Shown here one piece after another: positions 52,701 to 60,813 of a stretch of 64,000 nucleotides of DNA. The position numbers and the translations under genes are program-made. Source of the DNA: Rossellomorea aquimaris. Lineage in GTDB: Bacteria > Bacillota > Bacilli > Bacillales > Bacillaceae_B. The notes below the pieces were generated by a model, which made no database searches, had not been told where the DNA came from, and saw only the letters and a list, made by a program, of their open reading frames with translations. The number at the start of each line of letters is the position of its first letter. The first letter of the stretch is position 1. The stretch covers positions 44,956-108,955 of the forward strand of contig NZ_QNRJ01000011.1 in NCBI RefSeq assembly GCF_003315075.1. Direction: 5' to 3'.

Positions 52701-52867
52701 GTGGTTTCCGGGACAAAACCCGTATGACTATAATTTCAAATAAAACCAACCATCAAAAGAATTGAATCTACTTGTGAAAAGCCATTCACCACCCTCACCA
52801 CCGAACCCTTTACACCAACTTAACGTTATTTCAGAATAGTTTTACGTTTGTTTAATCTTCTATTTAC

Positions 52868-52909
52868 TTTGTTTTCTTATGATGAGTGTGTGAAACAAAA
52901 GAAAACAAA
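52868..52909. promoter_or_regulatory. Inverted repeat, candidate DeoR-type operator
   Basis: TTTGTTTTCTT (52868-52878) and AAGAAAACAAA (52899-52909) are exact complements 20 bases apart, 30 bp before the first gene of the ABC operon. AAACAAAAG/AAAACAAAA also forms a direct repeat at the right arm. The operon encodes a DeoR-type regulator that could bind it. Confidence 0.5.
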
Positions 52910-52937
52910 AATGATTCAAAACTAGGAGGAGACATCC

Positions 52938-54023
52938 ATGAAGAAGAATCCATTGTTGAAGGTATTAACTGTAGGGGTGACTTCCGCTTTCCTTATGGCG
53001 GGCTGTTCTGGAAATGATAACGCAGAAGGAAGCAAGATCGATACTAGTAATCTATCATTGGAGCAAATAGAGAAGAAGGCAAAAGAAGAAGGGGAAGTGA
53101 ACTCAGTCGGAATGCCGGATTCATGGGCGAACTGGGGGCAGACGTGGAAGGATATCACAGAGAAGTATGATATCAAGCATACAGATACGGACATGTCGAG
53201 TGCCGAAGAGCTTGCGAAGTTTGAAACAGGAAATGTCGATGTAGGAGATGTCGGTGTGGCATTTGGACCTCTTGCTGAAGAGAAGGAACTGACGCTTCCA
53301 TATAAACCTACTCACTGGGATGAAATCCCCGATTGGGCGAAAGATGACAATGGAGACTGGGTGGTTGGCTATACCGGAACCATGGCTTTCATTATAGATA
53401 AGAATAACGTGAAGAATTCTCCTTCTTCATGGAGTGACCTTCTAAAGGGTGATTATAAGGTGGATGTAGGTGACGTGATGAAAGCCAATCAGGCTCAGTT
53501 CGCTGTCCTGGCAGCAGCATTTGCAAACGGTGGGGACGAGAAGAATATTGAACCGGGTATCGAGTTCTTTGAGAAGCTCGCGAAACAGAATCGCCTGCAG
53601 ACGACGGATCCTTCCCTGACGGCGTTGGAGAAAGGGGAAACAGATGTTGCCATCGTGTGGGATTTCAATGCACTGAACTATCGTGACCAGATCGATAAGG
53701 ATCGCTTTGAAGTCGTGATTCCATCTGATTCATCTGTCGTGTCGGGATATGCGAATGTCATCAATAAAAATGCCAAGGATCCACACGCAGCGATGCTGAC
53801 ACGTGAATACATCTTATCTGATGAGGGACAGGCAAACCTTGCCCGTGGATATGCAAGACCGATTCGTGAAGATGTAGAACTACCTGAAGATGCAAAAGCA
53901 AAGCTTCTTCCTGATAGCATGTATAAGAATGTACGACCGGTCGAGGATGCAGACGCATGGGAAAAGGCCACAAAAGCCCTACCGCAAAAATGGCAGGAGA
54001 GTGTGTTGGTCCATGTCAACTAA
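52938..54023 (+). CDS. ABC transporter solute-binding lipoprotein
   Basis: 361 residues with a signal peptide and lipobox MAGC (Cys 23), so it is anchored outside the membrane. The mature part has the two-lobe fold of the spermidine/iron/2-aminoethylphosphonate binding group: GYTGTMAFIIDKNNVKNSPS, then AIVWDFNAL and YANVINKNAKDPHAA. The exact ligand cannot be read; the operon context points to a phosphorylated organic compound. ATG 52938 follows AGGAGGAG. First gene of a seven-gene operon with two permeases, an ATPase, a phosphatase-type hydrolase, a DeoR regulator and a PHP hydrolase. A candidate operator lies upstream. Confidence 0.8.
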   Translation: MKKNPLLKVLTVGVTSAFLMAGCSGNDNAEGSKIDTSNLSLEQIEKKAKEEGEVNSVGMPDSWANWGQTWKDITEKYDIKHTDTDMSSAEELAKFETGNVDVGDVGVAFGPLAEEKELTLPYKPTHWDEIPDWAKDDNGDWVVGYTGTMAFIIDKNNVKNSPSSWSDLLKGDYKVDVGDVMKANQAQFAVLAAAFANGGDEKNIEPGIEFFEKLAKQNRLQTTDPSLTALEKGETDVAIVWDFNALNYRDQIDKDRFEVVIPSDSSVVSGYANVINKNAKDPHAAMLTREYILSDEGQANLARGYARPIREDVELPEDAKAKLLPDSMYKNVRPVEDADAWEKATKALPQKWQESVLVHVN

Positions 54024-54846
54024 CGATAAGCTGATCTTCATCATGATCGACGGTCTTCGTTTTGACACGGCTGTGGACAATATGGGATACCTCCATCATT
54101 TGGTGGAAAAGGGACAGGCTTCACGATTCAAGGTCATTTCAGAGGTGCCAAGCATGTCCCGGCCCCTTTACGAAGTTTTGTTGACGGGAACACCTCCTTA
54201 CCAAAACGGGATCACGTCCAATCAAATCGTGTGTAGTTCAAAGGAAGAGAGCATCTTTCATCTGACGAGTAAAAATGGATTGAAGAATGCAACGGCAAGC
54301 TACCACTGGGTGAGTGAACTCTATCATTCCGCTCCATTCAATCCCATGACGGACCGCATCAAGCTTGATGGGAATGGTGCCATTCAAAACGGGATGTTCT
54401 ACTGGGAGGATCACTATCCCGATACGCATCTATTTGCCGATGCCAACTATATGAAAACGACGAAAGATCCTGATTTCCTCTATATTCACAGCATGAATGT
54501 AGATGATGACGGACACAAATATACGGCAGACTCCGCCGGTTACAGAAATCGTGTGATTGCCGTGGACGTCATGCTTGCTTCGATTCTTCCCGACTGGATC
54601 GAGGAAGGATATCAGATCATCATTTCTGCCGATCATGGAATGAACAAGGATGGTCAGCATGGAGGGACGACGAAGGAAGATCGGGAAGTCCCGTTATTCG
54701 TCATCAGTTCGAAACTCGAAGCGGGAATCTATGAACAGGAAGTCCCGCAGCTTCAAATCGCACCATTACTTTGCAAACTATTAAACATTCAACCGTCACC
54801 TGCCATGCAGGAATTAACGATTCCTGGCCTCACTGAGGGTTTGTAG
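54013..54846 (+). CDS. Alkaline phosphatase-superfamily hydrolase
   Basis: 277 residues of the nucleotide pyrophosphatase/phosphonoacetate hydrolase branch. Start MSTNDKLIFIMIDGLRFDT gives the first metal Asp; the nucleophile is in VPSMSRPLYEVLLTG, and the second metal site is SADHGMNKDGQHGG (Asp-His and a later His). No signal peptide, so it works in the cytoplasm on an imported phosphorylated compound. ATG 54013 overlaps the end of the binding-protein gene by 11 bases; upstream GGAG is rather far. It fits cleavage of a P-C or P-O bond of the transported solute, which is inference from context. Confidence 0.75.
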   Translation: MSTNDKLIFIMIDGLRFDTAVDNMGYLHHLVEKGQASRFKVISEVPSMSRPLYEVLLTGTPPYQNGITSNQIVCSSKEESIFHLTSKNGLKNATASYHWVSELYHSAPFNPMTDRIKLDGNGAIQNGMFYWEDHYPDTHLFADANYMKTTKDPDFLYIHSMNVDDDGHKYTADSAGYRNRVIAVDVMLASILPDWIEEGYQIIISADHGMNKDGQHGGTTKEDREVPLFVISSKLEAGIYEQEVPQLQIAPLLCKLLNIQPSPAMQELTIPGLTEGL

Positions 54847-54922
54847 TCCTACTCAGGGTGAATGGGCACGTATTCCCTTCACCCTGATCATTAGCACAAT
54901 GGTGTAAAAGGAGTGAATACTC

Positions 54923-55768
54923 ATGAAAAAGAGGACATCCGGTATTTTTCTTACAATGGTTCCTTTAGTGGTCTTTATTCTATTATTCTTGATCGTTCCA
55001 TTGCTGTCGATGGTTCATGCCAGTTTTACAAAGGGTGGGGAAGCGTCGTTTTCCCTGGCTAACTATATGGAGATTTTTACAAATCCCTATTACTATCAAT
55101 CATTTAAAAATAGCATCATCATTTCGATTTCGTCTACCGTCGTGGCGATCATCCTGGCACTCTTTGCCGCATACGCCATTACGTTTTTTCACAAAAAGAC
55201 CCAGGACCGGATTCTCGTACTGGCAAATTTGACGTCAAACTTCGCCGGGATTCCGTTATCTTTCGCATTTATCGTCTTATTGGGGAATAGCGGCGTGTTC
55301 ACGATTTTAGCGGAAAAACTGGATGTCGCTTTGCTGAATCATTTTAATCTGTATTCATGGACAGGCCTCATACTGATTTATATATACTTTCAATTGCCCC
55401 TGGCCGTCATGCTCATGTTCCCGGCGTTCCACGGCATTAAGGAGCAGTGGCGGGAATCGGCTTATCTTCTCGGGGCGTCACCGCTTACGTTCTGGAAACG
55501 CATCGGCATTCCGATCCTTTTACCGAGCGTCGCGGGTACATCAAGCATTTTATTTGCGAATTCAATGGGCGCATATGCCTCGGCCTATGCCCTGACAGGA
55601 AGTACGTACAATCTGGCCACCATCAGGATCGGAGCCTTGATTTCAGGGGATATCTTTGCTCAGCCGGAACTTGGAAGCGCCCTTGCCGTGTTACTGGGAG
55701 TAACGCTGATTGTCTCGATGTTAATCAATGAATGGCTCACAAGAAAGGTAAGGAGGGATGTCGGATGA
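54923..55768 (+). CDS. ABC transporter permease (first subunit)
   Basis: 281 residues with six transmembrane segments. EQWRESAYLLGASPLTFWKR is the EAA loop that contacts the ATPase. It belongs to the spermidine/iron/phosphonate class of binding-protein-dependent importers. ATG 54923 follows AAAAGGAG. Its end overlaps the second permease gene by four bases. Confidence 0.85.
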   Translation: MKKRTSGIFLTMVPLVVFILLFLIVPLLSMVHASFTKGGEASFSLANYMEIFTNPYYYQSFKNSIIISISSTVVAIILALFAAYAITFFHKKTQDRILVLANLTSNFAGIPLSFAFIVLLGNSGVFTILAEKLDVALLNHFNLYSWTGLILIYIYFQLPLAVMLMFPAFHGIKEQWRESAYLLGASPLTFWKRIGIPILLPSVAGTSSILFANSMGAYASAYALTGSTYNLATIRIGALISGDIFAQPELGSALAVLLGVTLIVSMLINEWLTRKVRRDVG

Positions 55769-56544
55769 AGAAGAGTCGTTTATCGTTCGTCCCCTTGGTC
55801 ATTGTGTTTGCTTATCTTATCGTTCCATTAGTAGCGACGTTCTTATATTCGGTTTCGACTAAATGGAATCAAACCGTTCTGCCTGAAGGGATCACGTTCA
55901 AGTGGTATACGGAGCTATTCAGTGATGGAGCATTCACTTCAGCCGTCCTACGTTCCCTTATGCTTTCAGGAGGAGCCACGGTTCTTTCAGCACTATTCAT
56001 GGTGCCTGCGATATTCGCCATTGTCGTCTATGCCCCACGTTTGGAAAAAGGGCTGCAGGCAATTGTGCTTCTCACCTATGCCATGCCGGGAGTCATTATG
56101 GCCGTAGGGCTGTTAAGGGCGTATTCGAAAGTCGGGGTGCCGATGGTCCTGGTGACGGTCGGTGCGTATTTCATCGGAATCATGCCTTATATGTATCAAG
56201 GTACCCGCAATAGTCTCAGAAACATTCATGCCGTATCCCTGATGGAATCGGCTGAACTGCTGGGGGCATCCAAAATATCGGCCTTCAGGAAAATCATCGT
56301 TCCCAATATCATGACGGGAATCCTGGTGTCAGCCCTCCTTTCATTCTCGATTCTATTCGGGGAATTCGTCCTGGCAAACTTATTGGTCGGTGGTAGTTAT
56401 GAAACCGTACAAATTTACTTGTATCAGCAATTAAAGAAAAGTGGCCACTTTTCCAGTGCCATCGTCGTGTGTTATTTCGTATTCATCAGTATCCTATCAA
56501 GCCTGGTTGTGAAATTTGCCCAGCGTAAAAAGGAGTCGTTCTAA
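55765..56544 (+). CDS. ABC transporter permease (second subunit)
   Basis: 259 residues, six transmembrane segments, EAA loop LMESAELLGASKISAFRK. Start ATG 55765, eight bases after AAGGAGGG, overlapping the first permease by four bases. With the first permease it forms the membrane channel. Confidence 0.85.
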   Translation: MKKSRLSFVPLVIVFAYLIVPLVATFLYSVSTKWNQTVLPEGITFKWYTELFSDGAFTSAVLRSLMLSGGATVLSALFMVPAIFAIVVYAPRLEKGLQAIVLLTYAMPGVIMAVGLLRAYSKVGVPMVLVTVGAYFIGIMPYMYQGTRNSLRNIHAVSLMESAELLGASKISAFRKIIVPNIMTGILVSALLSFSILFGEFVLANLLVGGSYETVQIYLYQQLKKSGHFSSAIVVCYFVFISILSSLVVKFAQRKKESF

Positions 56545-56545
56545 C

Positions 56546-57550
56546 ATGAGCTTTATCACATTGAATCAAATCCAGAAATCCTTTGAAGGCCAAACGGTCA
56601 TTCAAGATATGAACCTCGAAATCGAGAAAGGGGAGCTTGTGACGTTCCTTGGTCCAAGCGGCTGCGGGAAAAGTACGCTCCTCAGGATGATTGCAGGTCT
56701 TGTCACACCAGAAGAAGGCTCCATTTTGATTGATAGAAGAGATGTGACCAATGTATCACCGAAGGACAGAGGAGTGGGAATGGTGTTTCAATCGTATGCC
56801 CTGTTTCCCAATATGAATGTGTATGAAAATGTCGCCTTCGGATTGAAGATGAAGAAAATGGAGAAGAGCGAAATCCATGAAAAAGTCATGAATATCATTG
56901 AACTGGTAGGACTGACAGGGAAAGAAAAGGCATTTCCACATGAATTATCCGGCGGTCAGCAGCAGAGGGTGGCTCTTGCGAGAAGCGTCGTCGTCGAGCC
57001 GAAAGTCCTTCTGTTGGATGAACCACTCAGTGCCCTTGATGCGCAGATCCGAAAAAACCTGCAACAGCTGTTACGATCGATTCAGCAAAGACTCGGCATC
57101 ACGATGATCCTTGTGACTCACGATCAGGAAGAAGCCATGATCGTAAGTGATCGAATCGTACTGTTGAACAAGGGTGAAATGGTTCAAAGCGGACATCCTC
57201 ATGATATCTATATGAATCCGTCTACGGAATTTGCCGCAAGATTCATCGGTCATTACAATGTCCTTGGTGCAGGTGAGCTCGATGCCTTACTGGGACCGGC
57301 AGCCCTTCCTGACCACAGTCTTTACGCCATCCGTCCTGAAGCGTTTCAGAGAACGGAATCTGGACAATCTTATGCCATAAAAGCTGTGGTGAAAGACATC
57401 GCTGTATTAGGAAGCATCGTACGCTATACGTTGGAGTCGAACTCTGTGACCTTTTCTGCCGATTTGCTGCAGCAAAGAGAGATGGGACTGACGCCTGATG
57501 GTGAAGTCATTCTATATATCCAAAAAGAGGACGTGATCCCACTGACATGA
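56546..57550 (+). CDS. ABC transporter ATPase
   Basis: 334 residues. Walker A GPSGCGKSTLLRM (about residue 36), Q loop MVFQSYALFP, signature LSGGQQQRVALARS, Walker B LLLDEPLSALD, switch His in VTHDQEEA, and a C-terminal TOBE-type regulatory domain (residues 240-334). This is the PotA/FbpC-type energiser of the importer. ATG 56546 follows AAAAGGAG, one base after the permease stop. It overlaps the DeoR gene by four bases. Confidence 0.88.
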   Translation: MSFITLNQIQKSFEGQTVIQDMNLEIEKGELVTFLGPSGCGKSTLLRMIAGLVTPEEGSILIDRRDVTNVSPKDRGVGMVFQSYALFPNMNVYENVAFGLKMKKMEKSEIHEKVMNIIELVGLTGKEKAFPHELSGGQQQRVALARSVVVEPKVLLLDEPLSALDAQIRKNLQQLLRSIQQRLGITMILVTHDQEEAMIVSDRIVLLNKGEMVQSGHPHDIYMNPSTEFAARFIGHYNVLGAGELDALLGPAALPDHSLYAIRPEAFQRTESGQSYAIKAVVKDIAVLGSIVRYTLESNSVTFSADLLQQREMGLTPDGEVILYIQKEDVIPLT

Positions 57551-58326
57551 GTGCATTTGCATCGGACCGGCACAAATTAATAGAAGACATCCTTCATGTG
57601 GATGAGAAAATATACGTCACACAATTATCAGAAAAAATGGGTGTGACACCTGAAACCATCCGGAAGGACCTGGCAATCCTTGAGAAAGAAAACCGTCTCA
57701 CCCGTGTCCATGGAGGAGCGGTGAAATACGTTCCACCCGTGCAGGAGCCGTTGTTCCGCCAAAAGATGAATGTCCACCTGGAGGAAAAACGGACGATTGG
57801 AAAACTTGCCTCCCGGTATGTACAGGACGGGGATACGATCATGTTGGATGTTGGCACCACGACCTATCAACTGGCCCATGCACTCGCTGGGCTTCAACGT
57901 CTGACAATTGTCACCAATTCACTTGCTGCAGCGGAAATCATCAATAAGAGCCTTGAAGCAAAGATATTTGATGGCAAGCTCGTGATGCTTGGAGGGATGA
58001 GTAATCCTGAACAGAAATCGGTGGCAGGGGCATTGACCATCCAAATGCTCCGCCATTTTCAATTTGACAAAGTGTTCCTATCTTGCGGTGGAGCCACCAT
58101 GACAGACATATTCGATTATGATTTGGAAGAATCCCTGGTTTCTGAAGCCGTCATGAAGCAGGGGAGGGAATTATATCTATTGGTCGATTCCTCCAAACTG
58201 AACCGGACCTCTTTTTGCCGGATTGGTTCAATGAATGAACTTGATTATGTTGTCTGCGATGCCCCGATGCCGAGGGAGTGGCAAAAAAATAAACTCCATA
58301 CATTAAAAAAATGGATTTCGCCATAA
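57547..58326 (+). CDS. DeoR/GlpR-family transcriptional regulator
   Basis: 259 residues: winged helix at the N-terminus (VTQLSEKMGVTPETIRKDLAILEKENRLTRVHGGA region, residues 20-57) and a C-terminal sugar-phosphate isomerase-like sensor (DGDTIMLDVGTTTYQLAHAL, then LSCGGATMTDIFDYDLEE, LLVDSSKLNR). DeoR proteins normally sense a phosphorylated sugar or polyol. The start lies in an ATGA overlap with the ATPase gene, without its own ribosome site. It probably represses this operon through the inverted repeat at 52868-52909. Confidence 0.85.
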   Translation: MSAFASDRHKLIEDILHVDEKIYVTQLSEKMGVTPETIRKDLAILEKENRLTRVHGGAVKYVPPVQEPLFRQKMNVHLEEKRTIGKLASRYVQDGDTIMLDVGTTTYQLAHALAGLQRLTIVTNSLAAAEIINKSLEAKIFDGKLVMLGGMSNPEQKSVAGALTIQMLRHFQFDKVFLSCGGATMTDIFDYDLEESLVSEAVMKQGRELYLLVDSSKLNRTSFCRIGSMNELDYVVCDAPMPREWQKNKLHTLKKWISP

Positions 58327-58338
58327 GGAGGAGACCCC

Positions 58339-59304
58339 ATGACTGTCGATTACCACGTACACCTGGAAGAAGGCCCCTACTCATTTCGATGGCTTGAACG
58401 TACAAGCCGCGCTTTGCAGCATTTTCATCCGATTGACAAAGGGGTCCATCATCGAAACTGGATTCAATCCAGCCACAAGCTACTGAGCGGGCGTTTAGAA
58501 AAGGGTCCCTATTCATCCGAATGGCTGGATCTATACTTACAAAAAGCCAAAGAGAGAAAACTGAAGGAAGTTGGCATTGTCGATCACTTATATCGATTCA
58601 GTGAAACACGGGACTATTTCGAGAAGCACATGGATATCAGTGAAACCGACTTGGGAAAAAAACAACACCGGTGGTTGAAGCAGGTGATGACCGAAAACAT
58701 GGGGGACTTTGTTAACTTCATCGAAAGTCAAAAACCCAAATGGGCAGATCACGGCATTAAGCTGAAGCTTGGGATGGAGGCAGACTTTTTCCCGGGCTCT
58801 CATGACCAGCTGAAAGAGTTGTTATCTACGCACAAATGGGATTATGTGATAGGATCGGTTCATTTCGTGGATGGGTGGGGTTTTGATAACCCTGAAGCCA
58901 TTGATCATTTCGAGCAATATGATCTAGAAGAGCTGTACGGACGATTCTTCCAAATCGTTGAGGAGGCCATCTTCAGCGGCTTGTTTGACTTTGTCGCCCA
59001 CCTCGATAATCTGAAAGTCTTCAACTTCAGACCGGATGAAGAAAAGCTACTGCCCCATTACCAGAAAATCGCACGTGCATTAGTGGAAACAAATACAGCT
59101 ACGGAAGTAAACGCTGGTTTATTTTACCGTTATCCAATCAAAGAAATGTGTCCGAGTCCCAACTTTTTGAAAGTGCTGACTGAAGCAGGAGTGAGGTTCA
59201 CCACCTCATCGGATTCCCACTTCCCGGATGATATCGGACTTTATGTGAGTGAAAACACGGAACGATTAAAAACACTCGGAATCCACCAAGTGGCCACTTT
59301 TTAG
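58339..59304 (+). CDS. PHP-family phosphoesterase-like hydrolase
   Basis: 321 residues. The first PHP motif is at the very start (YHVHLEEG, His 6 and 8 approximately), then VDHL with Arg and Glu neighbours, GMEADFF, IGSVHFV, AHLDNLK and SSDSHFP at the end, the whole set of metal ligands of PHP phosphoesterases (histidinol phosphatase, cyclic phosphodiesterase). An unusual feature is a doubled word in the N-terminal part: LEEGPYSFRWLER and LEKGPYSSEWLDL about 50 residues apart. ATG 58339 follows AAGGAGGAG. It may act on the product of the alkaline phosphatase-type enzyme. Confidence 0.8.
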   Translation: MTVDYHVHLEEGPYSFRWLERTSRALQHFHPIDKGVHHRNWIQSSHKLLSGRLEKGPYSSEWLDLYLQKAKERKLKEVGIVDHLYRFSETRDYFEKHMDISETDLGKKQHRWLKQVMTENMGDFVNFIESQKPKWADHGIKLKLGMEADFFPGSHDQLKELLSTHKWDYVIGSVHFVDGWGFDNPEAIDHFEQYDLEELYGRFFQIVEEAIFSGLFDFVAHLDNLKVFNFRPDEEKLLPHYQKIARALVETNTATEVNAGLFYRYPIKEMCPSPNFLKVLTEAGVRFTTSSDSHFPDDIGLYVSENTERLKTLGIHQVATF

Positions 59305-59334
59305 TTTGTATCTTCTTTTCAATTAATAGAATGC

Positions 59335-59384
59335 GTGCCTGCCCCCTCCCGTTACATAAACCGTGGGTGGCAGGCACCTTTTTA
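59335..59384 (+). repeat. GTGCCTGCC palindrome, terminator of the ABC operon
   Basis: GTGCCTGCC (59335-59343) pairs with GGCAGGCAC (59369-59377), followed by CTTTTTAT. It belongs to the same GGCACC family as the htpX terminator; centre about 25 bases and not symmetric. Confidence 0.75.
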
Positions 59385-59475
59385 TCTATCGGCTGAATTT
59401 CAAGCTTATTTTCCCCGGCCGTGACCATTTGTACAAGCTATGAATATTTTACTAGTAGAAGGGGTGATAGATTAA

Positions 59476-60642
59476 ATGGTAAAAGCTAGTGATTTTTTGA
59501 TCGCTTTAGATGATGGTCATGGTATCGGGACAGCGGGAAAACGTACACCTTATATCCAGTCGGTTGGCAGACAGATCAGTGAAAATGAGTTTAATGAGAA
59601 AGTGACATTCTTTTTGAAAGTTGAATTGGAGAGATGTGGGTTCAGGACTATACTGACCGCTCCGACTGATGAAGATACACCATTAAAGTCACGTACAGAT
59701 CTAGCCAATTCTAGGAGAGCCAATGCCTTGGTTTCCAACCACTTTAATGCTTTTGATGGAAAATTCGATGGTCCGGGAAAAGATGCTGAAGGGCATTCCC
59801 TTCATATCTATTTCAATGATGCCCAGGATAGAAGGCTCGCGGAAAGCATTGGGAAGTACTTGAAACAGGGTACGAAGCAGGTATATCGCGGGATCATTGA
59901 GCAGAATCTTCATATGACAAGGGAGTTCAATGGGCCTGCGGTGCTTGTGGAAAACGGGTTTATGGATAATGAAAGAGAAGCCTTGCTCATGATCAATGAA
60001 GAATATCAAAGGGAATCGGCAAGGGAGCAGGCTCGTGGGATATGTGATTTTTTCGGACTTCCTTACGTGGCTGCAGGAAACGTTGTGGTCCCTCCTGAAA
60101 CGGATGTCAAAGGAGTGTGGACAATCAAGGATGTTATCGGAAAACGGGTGGAGAGCATATATAAAGGTGCTGAAGGATTGGACTTTTACAGTAAGCCGAC
60201 CTTCCGGGATACCTACCGTGCCGGCACTTTGAAGTACGGATATGGGTTTCCGGAGATTGTACGGAAGCTTAAGGTGGAAGGTGCATATATGTATGAGGTC
60301 AAAAACTCAAGGGGACATGTGTACTATGTAACAGCAGCCCCGAAATTTGTGAAGGTGGAAGGAAACGGTCAATCTTCCGGGGGATCATCATCTCCGCCGC
60401 CTTCATCGGGACCGGTCGCCATCGGGGAAATCAGTATCGTGGGGGTGGAGAATGCCGCTATCATACAGGATCGCCCTGACCGTTTGACATCAAAGGGCTT
60501 GGGGATCATCGCAAAGGGCAGGAAGATTCCCGTCACAGGATCCCTTAAAGGCAACAACAGCAGCTCGGGATACTGGGAAGTCCTCTACAACGGCAGGAGA
60601 GCTTATATAACCGGAGAATTCGGGCGTTACAAAGCCTATTAG
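59476..60642 (+). CDS. N-acetylmuramoyl-L-alanine amidase with C-terminal SH3-like modules
   Basis: 388 residues. The N-terminal amidase_3 domain (residues 1-200) has LDDGHG with the zinc His, the metal ligands in NEFNEKVTFFL (Glu) and SNHFNAF (His), and catalytic Glu in VENGFMDN. Two C-terminal modules follow: one at about 205-300 and, after a Ser/Gly/Pro linker (SSGGSSSPPPSSGP), one at about 315-388 that ends in YITGEFGRYKAY. It lacks a signal peptide, so it may be a phage-type or spore-associated enzyme. Such modules are often used to bind the cell wall. ATG 59476 follows AGAAGGGGTG. Confidence 0.82.
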   Translation: MVKASDFLIALDDGHGIGTAGKRTPYIQSVGRQISENEFNEKVTFFLKVELERCGFRTILTAPTDEDTPLKSRTDLANSRRANALVSNHFNAFDGKFDGPGKDAEGHSLHIYFNDAQDRRLAESIGKYLKQGTKQVYRGIIEQNLHMTREFNGPAVLVENGFMDNEREALLMINEEYQRESAREQARGICDFFGLPYVAAGNVVVPPETDVKGVWTIKDVIGKRVESIYKGAEGLDFYSKPTFRDTYRAGTLKYGYGFPEIVRKLKVEGAYMYEVKNSRGHVYYVTAAPKFVKVEGNGQSSGGSSSPPPSSGPVAIGEISIVGVENAAIIQDRPDRLTSKGLGIIAKGRKIPVTGSLKGNNSSSGYWEVLYNGRRAYITGEFGRYKAY

Positions 60643-60658
60643 CACTGTCCGCAATAAT

Positions 60659-60702
60659 AAGGTCCGTCCTTTAGAGCATTAACGCTCTAAAGGACGGACC
60701 TT
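60659..60702. repeat. GGACGGACC palindrome with swapped arm order
   Basis: AAGGTCCGTCCTTTAGAGC pairs perfectly with GCTCTAAAGGACGGACCTT across a six-base loop. The order of arms is reversed relative to the other copies (GGTCC first). It lies just after the amidase gene. Confidence 0.9.
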
Positions 60703-60813
60703 CATTTGTCTTTGGTGATGCAGGGAGGTGAGGAGCCTATATCCCTGTTGCATTCCCCCGCTTTTTTTAATAAAGTATAAAGTTAGACAGAAGTTTTCAA
60801 GGAGGACCAGAAA

